Below, piece after piece: positions 24,492 through 35,100 of a stretch of 64,000 nt of DNA. The notes beneath the pieces are model-generated. The model was given only the letters and a program-made list of their open reading frames with translations. It made no database searches and was not told the DNA's origin. The stretch is from NCBI GenBank assembly GCA_035048815.1, contig JAUCBN010000012.1, positions 9,467,001-9,531,000 on the forward strand, given 5' to 3'. The DNA comes from Abelmoschus esculentus (taxonomy: Eukaryota > Streptophyta > Magnoliopsida > Malvales > Malvaceae). Every line of letters starts with the position of its first letter. The first letter of the stretch is position 1. A program made the position numbers and the translations under genes.

Positions 24492-24503
24492 GGTAATCTG
24501 AGG

Positions 24504-24524
24504 ATCGGCAAGCTCTGATACCCT
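24504..24524 (-). other. Gypsy primer-binding site
   Basis: Directly inside the 5' LTR the minus strand reads GGGTATCAGAGCTTGCC. It matches the usual plant TGGTATCAGAGC, complementary to the 3' end of initiator-Met tRNA. Confidence 0.75.
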
Positions 24525-24822
24525 TGTAACAGTTGAAACCTGTTGATCGGAAAGTCACGAGAAAAGAGAAGGAAAATAGAGGGGTTAAGGAGAGAAAACA
24601 GAATAGAGGAAGAAGACAAAGTTTGTTTTTCATTCAAAGGATAATCGAACTATTACTGCTGCCAGCTTTTAATCTAACCGTTGGAGCCAAACGACTGCGT
24701 TTTTGGTCTTCCTATTCTCAGGTGCTAAAACGCACCGTATCATTAAAACAATAACTGAAAATTAAAAATTTAAAAGACTCCCTTTTCCTAACGGCTAGGA
24801 AAAACAGATCTGCACTGTTGCA
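24525..24822 (-). repeat. Gypsy 5' LTR
   Basis: 298 bases with TG...CA ends, the partner of 19532-19828. The flank after it (CACAA) differs by one base from the flank before the other LTR (CATAA). Confidence 0.85.
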
Positions 24823-25019
24823 CACAACGAAATGGTCAACTAAATCTGAAAAAAAAAAATTCTTAAATTTTTGAAGCAAACTCGAACGATAGTAACAACA
24901 ATGACCAAATCGACAAGCTCCAATCGAATAAAAGAAAGGGGAAATTAAGAAAAAGGTGAGTTAATCTAGAAAGCAATACAGGTAGCAACGACATCCAAGA
25001 TCACTAGCGATTGATACAA

Positions 25020-25293
25020 TATGAGAAAGTCGGCATAGTTAACGAATAATATGAATGGCCAAAGACCGATATATGGTGGAGATGAAGAGCAAATAAAGAT
25101 TAAATTTGAAGATCGAATGTAATCTCAGAATTTTATTAAAATTGAATCAATGCAGAAATAAAGTTAAGATGAGATTGGGTCTCAACTCAATGCACACACG
25201 TATAGTTCAATTATGCACCTCTAACAAACAAACAAACTTAATTAAACGGACTAACTAACAATTAACAACCAACCCAATCATAACTGTTTAACA
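25020..25293 (-). repeat. Right LTR of the short outer LTR element
   Basis: 274 bases (TATGAGAAAG...TTTAACA). The first two bases have mutated from TG to TA. Followed by the CCCAC target duplication. Confidence 0.8.
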
Positions 25294-25298
25294 CCCAC

Positions 25299-25402
25299 TT
25301 CGTCCCTCCCGTCTCCATTCAAGGGAAAAATCTTCGATATTAATAATGTCTAGGTCGTCGACAATTATAAATCAAAATCGAGCATCGTGAGAAAATTATC
25401 CA
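25299..25402. repeat. Fold-back element, displaced outer right arm
   Basis: The reverse complement of this block matches 17528-17632 (shared GACATTATTAATATC and ATAATTTTCTCACG motifs). It is the distal piece of the palindrome split by the LTR insertion. Confidence 0.75.
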
Positions 25403-25984
25403 ACAACATGAACCGCACATCTAAATTTAATCCGAGAGTTTATGATAAGAAAGATCAATAAGATAATAAATTAGTGTCATAATAATCAATAGAAACGATA
25501 TCCTTAAAAATATCTAAAAAAATAACAAAATGATCAATAAAAAAAACGAAACCAAGTTATAAGAATATAAAAAAAACTTATTATAAGAAATTAACCGAAT
25601 AAGAAAATGGATTTTTTGATATACATCAATGTAGTCTATAGCAAAAACAAGAGAGATTATATCATGGACTCGACTCGTCACGTCATTTATGGTCCTTAAC
25701 CAATGAAAATCATCTATTCCATCAATAATCATCCATGTTATCAATCTAACTTTCAGAAAATATATTTTTAAATAACATAAAAAAAATGTGTGGAGATTCA
25801 TTAGTTAGAAAATTTAACTTGAAAGATAGTGGTAAAGTATGTGATTTTAATTGAATGAAACCATGGTTAATGTGATAAGCCAGCCCCATGATATAATTTC
25901 TAAAAAACAATTTGTAAGTAATGTTAATATTATTTTCGTTAAAGAAATATTTGAAACGCAAGTCCCGTAAGATTTGTAGATTTA

Positions 25985-26110
25985 GTTGTTCTTAGAGGTC
26001 ACGGGTTAGAGCACCAGTAAAGCCACCATAGTGATTGAGCGATAAATGTCTAATGGTTGAGAGTATACTCTAAGAACAGATACTATTATAATCATTGTTA
26101 AGTGATTAAA
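25985..26110 (+). repeat. SINE-like copy C (5'-truncated)
   Basis: Shares a B-box-like ACGGGTTAGAG region, a GTGATTGAGCGAT core and an A/T-rich 3' part with copies at 53560-53720 and 58270-58425 (both minus). The A-box region is missing here. Confidence 0.55.
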
Positions 26111-28429
26111 AAAATTAAAATCGATATAAAATCAAAATTTGCTCCCTTTAATGTTTGTTTGATTCCTTTAGTCTTTATAGTTTTTAAAGCATTTTAGTCC
26201 CTAACATTTCAAATTTTCAGTTTTGGTTAAAGTAATTCTAGCTGGATAAAATCGTTAGTTGACAAACGATCAATAATTTTGTCGATAAACTCGACTTTAC
26301 TTAAACTATAATTTTATGAATTTAATTCGACTCAAAAAATTAAATAAATGGATTATAAAATGAGACTTGTTTGTCTTAAATTTTTAATTATTAATAGATT
26401 GATTTTTAAATTTGAATTGTTTCTCTCGATTTTGTCTATGGACAACAATAGAGCGAGGTAAGTGTTAGGTCTCTCAACCCAAAATTTGAAAATTCTTAAC
26501 CTGGCCCTGCTCAACCTCGAATTCAATATATTTTTATCATAACTCTGACTCGACCTTAAAATTTTAACAAAAAGACTTAATTAAATTCACCCTGATTTTA
26601 TAGATAAGATATTATATATATAATTAAAATATACTAGGTTGAGTTAATAGTTTTTTATCCTAAATCCGAACTCGCTCCAACCCCAACTCAATCTTTACCA
26701 ACCCCCGCCTCGAACCCAAAATTCAAGAGAAAAAGATATCCAGGTTAGATTCAAGTATTTTTGTCATCTATATTTTTGTTTGATATGTGTATATCATATA
26801 TAAAAAATATATATCGTATATTGTTGTAAAAGGTTGTTTGATTTAGAATCAGTTAGTATCATAACATTATAAATATTTACAATGAAATTTGAACATAAAC
26901 TAAAACAAATTAACTTGACTCGAAGTTTTCTAAATAAAATTTGAGTTATAAAATATGACTCGTCAACTTAATTAACTCAAAATATTATCACGACTCGATT
27001 CTATGAAATATTCATCCTTAATATATTGAATAATTTTTCATTTAATATAATATTAATGTTTTTGGTGATGCTAACTTTGTCTTTTGATATGCTACATTTT
27101 AATGGTATCCAAAGTTTTTCATAAAATTATTTTAACGTTTATGGCTATAGGTCGTATGCTCCAATCTGTCCATTAGCAAACTTGTGAAATACGTATTCCA
27201 GAATGAGTTAGAAATTAAAATTATAATAAAATATAAATATTTAAAAATATAAAATAAATTTATAAATAGAACAAATTTTTAAAAAAATTAAATCGAAGAA
27301 AAAAAAGTAATTCCAAACAAAAAATCAAAATATACCATTAGTATTTTCTATTAAAATTTTTGATCAATATATATTTAAAAAATCAAAAATTAAATCTCTA
27401 TAATTGTTTGATTTAAAAATTACACTTCAGCCCTAAAATTATTAAATATTTTCTGTCAATAATATTTAATTTTTTAGTAAAATACATAAATTATCATTAA
27501 ATTCTATCTCTTACCTATTTTGATCGATAGAGCTTAAAACGTTTAATTATTTACAAAAAAAAATTATATTAATTTTTTTATCATTCTTACATCTCTGTAA
27601 CATCGTTATGACTTGGACCATTATATATAAAGTTTTAATGACTAAAATAGGACAAAAAGTAAAGTTTAGTGACCAAAATAGGTTAGAGAATAAAAATCAA
27701 TGATGATTTACATATTTTACCCATTAATTATTATTATTACATTTTTATTCTAATTATAACGGTATTAAAGAGTTAATGAAAGAGTGACTAAAAAATCAAT
27801 GTATAAAAATTCAGTGGATATACTAAATATTTTAAAATTATAGTGATCAAAATAAATTAAAGAATAAAATTTAATGATGATTTACGTGCTATATGATGGA
27901 GAAATTTTTTGGGTTTCTCAAATGGTTCTTGAGCGAACTTGACGATTTTTTTTTTTTGTTATGTTAATTTATATAGAAAGTAGGTTTATTTTTAAGATTT
28001 TGGTGACCTTAGGTGTACAAAAACATTAAATCTCTAATTAAAATTTTAAATTATGATTTATGATCATAGTTTTTGTCACGTTATATTTTTTGCATTTGTG
28101 GACATAACGAATTTTATTACAGTCACTTTAAATACCATGGTTTGTGAATTTTTAATAATATACGCTATTTTAAACATAATAATTACAAATATATTAGTTT
28201 CAGACGATATCATTATCATTATATAAATATTGTTGTTGCGATTGCATATCGTCGTTAAATTTTTGTCCTAATAACAAGTATTAAAAAATAAAATTTAATA
28301 ACGTACTTTTAAAAATGAACTTATAGTAACAAATATTAAAAAAATTAAGAATGTGCTTATAATAATGACATGCATCGTGTAGTGTCAAATTAAAATACCT
28401 TATTCTCAAATAATAAATAAAAAAATTAA
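26111..28429. other. AT-rich intergenic DNA
   Basis: No gene seen. Contains scattered GACTCGA-type low-complexity repeat text (26280-26560, 26700-26760, 26900-27010) and two similar AATGATGATTTAC-ending blocks near 27640-27720 and 27840-27890. Confidence 0.45.
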
Positions 28430-29250
28430 ATGTAGTAAAGGAGAAGTAAGGGTCGACCTCACAGGAACTAAAAATTTTCTGATTATACTTGTTCGATTAG
28501 TGATCTAAGAAAAAAGTTGAATGGTGTTTAAGTAAAAAGGGATTGCCGAATAAAAATTAAGTAATTAAATAGAGTAAAGAAAGTGATTAAATATAATAAA
28601 AACTAGCCTTAAGCTCTCGTTTTAACTCGATTTTACCGGATCAAATCAAAAAAAGAATTTTCATTTCGGGATTTTACGTCGGTACTTAGCCTTCGAGGTT
28701 CAATCCTTGTAGTAAAACTTTCAAATCGAATACCCAAGTGTTATCTTTGATGTTGGTTTCATGGATTCATCTACTGACACAATGTTTGTAGATAAAAACA
28801 TTTAAATTATTAAGACCGACTCAGATTATGTTGTTACTATAATAACTGATTCGATCTCGTTTTTCTATTAGCAAACAATTTACTAAGTGTGTTCTCAGGA
28901 AGTCAAATTTGCTTTAATAGTCTATGTTTCCCCACACAAATAATCAAAACAATGTTCTAACTCAATCTTTAGTTTTTGAAATCATTTTGATTTTAGAAAT
29001 AAGTTCAGAAAACTGAAACAAGTAAAAATCGAAGTTAATGAAGCGTTTTTCAATCTTTACGGTTGGATCGAGTCATTGCTTAAGCCCTTGACTATAGAAA
29101 ATTTAGTCGAGCATAATTATGAGAATTATACTCGACCTAAAAAATAAAATAAAGTGAAAAAAGTAAAGAAAGAGATTTTATAAAACTTTAAGTGTGATTT
29201 TCGGCATTCGAGGTTCTGCACAAAAATCACACGAAAACACATAAATTAGT
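28430..29250. other. Possible LTR-retrotransposon debris
   Basis: A less AT-biased island starting near AGGGTCGACCTCACAGGAAC, a phrase resembling terminal regions of plant LTR elements. It has no open frame and I cannot define ends. Identification is tentative. Confidence 0.25.
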
Positions 29251-30148
29251 AACATAAATATCAAATCAAAGAGTAACTAAAAATAAAATATTAATTATTC
29301 TGAGCACTTATCAAATTAAAAATATTATAAAAAATAAAAAACTTTTAATAAAAAATATTAAAAAATTGAATCCTAATAACATATACTAAAAAAATAATTT
29401 TTATTCTATAATAATAAATATTAAAAAATAACCCTTAATAAAAATTAAATTTTAAAAATAAACTTCTAATAATAAATATTAAAACATAAACTTCATAATA
29501 ATAATTATTAAAATAAAATTATATTTATAATAATAAATATTAAAAATTTTAGAACATAATAATAAGTATTAAAAAATCATATAATTAATATAAAAATATT
29601 TTTACAAATATAATTGACTATAAAAATTATGGGCATTGGGCGGTTATTTCTCCTGTCTAAGTCTAAATACGATTCCAATAAATGATCATAAATTTTAAAG
29701 CTGCTTCATGAGTGATGATCAAATCTTAACCATTAATTAAGATTGAAAAAAAATAATAATACATTAAGAAAAAGTATGAATATATATAATTTTTTGTTGC
29801 ACTCATGATTCTCAAAGTTTTTTTAATTAGAATCAATTTATGTCGAACATTTAATTTTAATGAATATATTTCTCAGCGAAATTTTTTTACATAAAAATCT
29901 TTAAACTCGAAATTTGGTTAAACAATATCAAACTAGTCATTTAAATCAAATTATATGTAGAAAACATATATTACTTGTTACTCACTTAAGACTATTAAAA
30001 AATATTTTTTATAAAAATAATAATATATGAATTATTATAAAACTTAATCCAAAAAAGGGAATCACTATCGATTAACATTGAATATAATAATAACATACAT
30101 TATTAAACTCACTCTAACACGAGAAATTATATCATGGGTCTGGCTTAC
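29251..30148. other. AT-rich intergenic DNA
   Basis: Extremely AT-rich with short ATTAAAAA-type repeats near 29310-29600. I see no gene or element. Confidence 0.4.
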
Positions 30149-30412
30149 AGGTAAAAATCATTTGTCTCTTTATTATGCCTTCATCCATACCTCTTATTGA
30201 ATTTTTTTAAAAATTAAATTTTAAACCCTAACTCTTATTTTTTATATCATAAACCTTAAACCCTAAACCCTAAAAAATATATCATACCTTTAATTCCCTA
30301 AACCCTAACTATAACCCCTAACATTAAACCCTACGCTTTACACCTTAAATCCTCTAATTTAAAACGGAGGCACAAAGAGAAATATGAAAAAGATGTAGAC
30401 GATTTGCACCCA
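30149..30412. mobile_element. Telomere-like MITE, copy 2
   Basis: Ends AGGTAAAAATCAT and GATTTGCACCCA in inverted orientation, with a perfect 8-base duplication TGGCTTAC (30141-30148 and 30413-30420). The interior carries several AAACCCTAAACCCT-type units at about 30245-30350. Confidence 0.85.
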
Positions 30413-31880
30413 TGGCTTACCAATCAGTCATGGTCTCATCCAATTATAATCATCCACTTCAACACTATCTTCCAAGTTTTTTTTAAACCAATGAAATTTC
30501 ACTCAATTTTTCCATATCATTTAAAAATATAATTTATAAAAATTATATTAATAACGTGAATGATTAGTGATGAAATGAATAATTTTCATTGATTAAGGAC
30601 CACGACTAACGTGACGAGACGAGCCGAACCTATAAAATAATCTCACCCCTAACGCACATAAAATTTAATCAAAATCCCAATTAAATTGGGAACTTAAAAA
30701 TAATATTATTAAAAAAATCATAAATTAACCCTAAATTAATATAAACTACGGTATATATATATGAATAAAAGAACAGAGTCCAGAGCAAATGGACTGTCAG
30801 CGGCAGCTGAAAGAAAGCTGTGTCTAAAACAAATGTTCCACTGAGCAATGCTAAACTCACCCTGACAATCACAGAGATCCACACGTGTCTTTATTAAAAT
30901 ATTCACTGTCAAGCGAAGATCCAGCTGTTATCTCGCAGTATCCGATTTCACACAGAACAGCGTTACACTAGTACTTATTTATTTGATTGATTGATTTATT
31001 TAAAAAAAATAATTTGCATTATTTTTTATTAAATGAACCAATTAAAATAGACATTTTCTAATAATAACATATTTTATTAGAAAATTATAAAACGAATCAC
31101 ATACAAAAGGAAATTTAAATGTGATTAAAATATTTTTTTAAAATAAAGACTTAAAATATGACTTTTAAATATAAATATTAAATTTATTAAATTATTATAA
31201 ATTCTGATAAAACTAATAGTATATATAAATTTAAAAATAAATATTACTATATCATACAATATGCATATAATATTACTGTATCATACTCTATTCATATAGT
31301 ATATTAAAATATTAATATTAAATATAATAATTATTAACATATTAAATTAGTATTTAATTACATTATATTAATATAAAAATATATTGTTTAGAGGTTAATT
31401 CCTTATTTAATCTAAAATCTATATTATTTATATAAAATAGTTAAAATTTATATTTTTTATATAAAAATTATTAACATATTAAAATAGATTGATTTATTTT
31501 AGATACAATAGTATATAAGAATTAGTTTAAATATCATTTATGTTTATTTATTTTTATTTTATAATATTATATCTAAATAAATAATTTATTTTTTAAACAT
31601 AATTTTTAAATCAAACACTATAATTTTATAATTATTTTTTAAAATTATTTTATAACATTAAGTAACTTAAACTGTAATTTACCCCAAAATAATAAATGGT
31701 AAATTAAAATAAATCTTATTTATTCACTTGTTTTAAAATTAAGAATAAACAATACAATCCAACTAAATATCGAATTAACTTTTGCCGGTATCAAAAACAA
31801 AAACTGGAATCATTAAAAAACCTAAATATTTTGGAAAAATCTCTTAAATTTCCGAAATTTTCCTTCTGAGCTCTGCTATA
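30413..31880. other. Intergenic DNA with a G-box island
   Basis: Mostly very AT-rich. The stretch 30750-30960 is not: it has a TATATATATATGAATA run, then balanced-composition sequence with an ACACGTGTC G-box/ABRE-like palindrome at about 30890. It could be a distal promoter of the ABCB gene or an unannotated short transcript. No convincing protein. Confidence 0.35.
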
Positions 31881-32144
31881 ATGTACTGTAAGCGTGGGTT
31901 ACTCCAGATTTTCTCTGCGTTTGCTTCTGTCTCTTCCGCCATTGTTGACTTGTTCTCCGTTTTTAGTTCAAAGAAAGGCTGATTAAATGGAAATCACAAA
32001 CCTTTAATTTACTTTGAGAAGGGAAAATCTGGGTTTTTTTCGTAATTTTTTTTGTCTCTGAATTTAGCAGATCCGGGGAAAGTTTCTGCTAAATTTAGAT
32101 GAAGGATACTTTGGGGGGGGATAGGGTTTTGGATTTCTTTGAAG
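31881..32144 (+). promoter_or_regulatory. Probable 5' UTR of ABCB gene with upstream AUGs
   Basis: Pyrimidine-rich leader-like sequence. Upstream ATGs lie at 31881 (33 codons, closed), 31987 (6 codons, closed) and 32099. The last is out of frame and runs past the true start to about 32293. If all are in the mRNA they could lower translation of the main frame. The transcript start is not visible. Confidence 0.45.
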
Positions 32145-35100
32145 ATGATGATATCAAGAGGTTTATTCGGGTGGTCTCCACCCCACATACAGCCGTTGAC
32201 ACCAGTATCGGAGGTTTCGGAGCCGCCGGAATCGCCTTCTCCGTACTTGGATACAAGTGCGGAAGCCGCAGCTGGGGCGGCGGTGCAGGTTGAGGCGGAG
32301 GAGGAAATGGAGGAGGTTGAAGAGATGGAGCCGCCACCTGCTGCTGTTCCTTTCTCGAAGCTCTTCGCCTGTGCTGACGGGCTTGATTGGGCTCTCATGA
32401 TCGTTGGATCGCTTGCTGCTGCTGCTCATGGGACCGCTCTCGTTGTTTACTTGCATTACTTTGCGAAGATTGTTCATGTACTTGGAATTGGATCGTCAGT
32501 TCCGGGGCCGGAGAGATTGGATGAGCAATTTGAAAGGTTTAGAGAGGTTAGCTATTTTGCCCTATTTTATTCACGAAGTGAAAAGGCTAGGCTTAGGTTA
32601 GTGTTGTAGTTGATGAATTTATGGTTTCTCAGAAGTTTACAATTTTTGACACTGTAGTTAACTGAGACGTTTTATTTTTATGTAGTTGGAGAGATTAGGG
32701 GAGATGGTTATTAATGGTTATTTTGCTTGTATAGGCTTTGACGTGGATCGGCAGGAAATTCTGTGGTGTAGAAAAGCATGAAATGTTGGAAACCTATTTT
32801 GTGACATTAATGGTTATTGCTTGTATAGGCTTAGGTATTGCTATATTAGGATATTGTTGTTTTAATTTTCTGGGTGGATGGGTGGTCTTTAACCTATGTT
32901 ACACAGGCTCCTCATTTTTTTTCTTAAAATAACTGTGCCCGAATCCTAAATCCTCCAAATATTTGGACATGGGTGTAGATATGATCCTCCAAAATCTATG
33001 GAAATTTAGGAAAACTTGAGCATACCCGTATTGTAAACATTCCCATATCCAACACTTAACCCTAAACCCGGGTAAGAGAGTCCTTTACTACCCCCTCTAG
33101 GTTGGGGACAAGGTGGTTCTTCCACATTCTAGTTGAAAAGCATCATTTTAACAATAAAGTATAGACTAGCAATGGGAACGGAGGATGTGTTTCATCTTAG
33201 ATTTCAAGGGTTGCTTATTTTAGAAAAGTAAAGGGAAGGAAAGGGAATAGAATGGGTAGTGAACTACAGAAAGAATGGAACTTTTAATGTGATGGTTTAG
33301 TTCATTGCAAGTCTAACATCCACAGTTCGGTTGTAGTATTACTGTATTAGATGATATGTGCACCAAGTTATGTAGCCACTCTCTCATGTAGTTGTTATCA
33401 TGGGTGCATATAAACTCTGATTCTATGTGATTATCTCTGCTTGTTCGTAAATAATGTTTTCTTTTAATCTTTTCCATTAAAATATAGAAACTATCTGCTG
33501 GGTTAAGTCTGGATTGCCTTTATTCTTAAGATGTGTTAATTAGTAATATAATTTGCAAATAACATGGGGTAATGCAACACCACCTTTTGTGGCTTGAGTT
33601 TCTTTCTGGTTTATCTCTTCTTTTGCTTGATAAAAGCAACTATCGTTTGTAGTTCCCTTCAGACACTCTGTTGTTTGTACTTGTACTTATCACCAAGTGA
33701 AAACACCAACCATTTCATTCTTGTTCTGCAGCTTGCTTTAACTATTGTGTATATTGCTGTGGGTGTTTTTGCTGCTGGCTGGATTGGTAAGTTGATTATC
33801 AAAATCAGTTATTGCTTCATTTCTGTTCTCTTCTGTTAATGCATTGTTTCTTCCATTTGTCACTGGCTTGCTCTGTGTAATAGAGGTTTCATGCTGGATT
33901 CTGACGGGAGAGCGGCAGACTGCTGTCATCAGGTCAAATTATGTACAAGTTTTATTGAACCAAGATATGAGCTTTTTCGATACTTATGGGAATAATGGAG
34001 ACATAGTGAGTCAAGTGTTGAGTGATGTATTGCTCATCCAGTCTGCTCTTAGTGAAAAAGTATGTTCAGTCTCATGTGGGTTTCCCTACTTTTTTTAGTA
34101 ACTTATTCTCTGGGGCGATTTCCTTGCTGATGTCTGTTCTAATCCTAATATTTGTACTATTATACAGGTTGGGAATTACATTCATAACATGGCTACATTT
34201 TTCAGTGGTCTAGCAATTGGTTTTATCAACTGTTGGGAGATCACGCTCATAACTCTAGCCACTGGTCCATTCATTGTTGCTGCTGGGGGCATATCCAATA
34301 TATTTCTTCATAGGCTTGCTGAGAACATTCAAGATGCTTATGCTGAGGCAGCTAGCGTTGCTGAACAGGTTTTCCTCTTCTCTTCTGTCTCCACTCCTTT
34401 CACCAAAACTTAATTTTCTTAATATTGTTGTTTTGAATTTGAATTGGCTACTTTGCTTAATGTTTATTCAGAATGAGTTGACCACAATGCATAACACTGG
34501 CTTAAGAGTGCAGTGCCAGTTACCTTAGCATTTTAACTATAATGAGTTTATTTAAACTTATAAGGACCTATGGACTAAACTTTACTAGTTTTATGCATTT
34601 GAAACAGAAATGACGGCAAAGTTACCCCCTATGTTTGCTTAATATTTATAGGAGCCTTTAGATGCTTTGCTTAGGAGCCTCTTTGGCCCAGCTGGAGTTG
34701 TGCAAAAAAGTGCTGCTAGCTTTTCAAAGGTGTTGTCAAATTGGAATTTCTTGAGTTAACTTGGAATATATTTTATTATTAGAAGATCCAACTTTGGGTT
34801 TCAGCTTTCAGCCCATAAAAAGCTGATTTGCAGTTTCTATAGAAGCTATAAGACTACTTTATTTAAACTCTGTTCAAGCTTGGAAAACTATTTATGTTTT
34901 CTGAAGTGAAGAATTTCCCCAAAGCTCGGTGGAACTTGCACTAGACATTTTTTTTTATCATCCAAGCATCATGCATATTATATCTTTGAGGGATCAAGCT
35001 TGTTGAATTTGTTGAAATGGTGATATGAATTCCTTGTTGAACTTCACGTCCTGCATAGAATCAACGTTCTGATTGGTAAGCATAGTAGGAAGTGATGCTA

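Larger units (their letters stand above)
19532..24822 (-). mobile_element. Ty3/gypsy (chromodomain-type) retrotransposon, near full length
   Basis: A 5.29-kb element with about 297-base LTRs, a primer site, gag, protease, RT, RNase H, integrase and a chromodomain-like tail, all on the minus strand. Size and short LTRs fit the smaller chromovirus clades, but the clade cannot be fixed by eye. The LTRs differ at roughly a dozen or more sites, far fewer than the LTRs of the outer element, which agrees with its younger, nested position. Stops and frameshifts in gag and pol make it non-autonomous now. Confidence 0.85.
17918..25293 (-). mobile_element. Short non-coding LTR element (TRIM/LARD-like), interrupted by a gypsy element
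   Basis: Two direct LTRs (17918-18192, 25020-25293) with 5-base duplications CCCAC. Without the nested gypsy element its interior is only about 1.55 kb (18193-19531 plus 24823-25019) and shows no gag or pol. A decayed initiator-Met tRNA primer site is suggested next to the right LTR (minus strand TTGTATCAATCGC, usual TTGGTATCAGAGC). The element must have been moved by proteins made elsewhere. The interior 18193-19531 holds only short chance frames. Confidence 0.75.

Noticed and set aside
30245..30350. Interstitial telomere or chromosome fusion scar
   Set aside because: The CCCTAAA-like units lie inside an element with inverted ends and a perfect 8-base duplication.
30681..30884. 67-codon minus-strand hydrophobic frame
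   Set aside because: Short, partly in AT-rich repeat, no homology recognised and no supporting signals.
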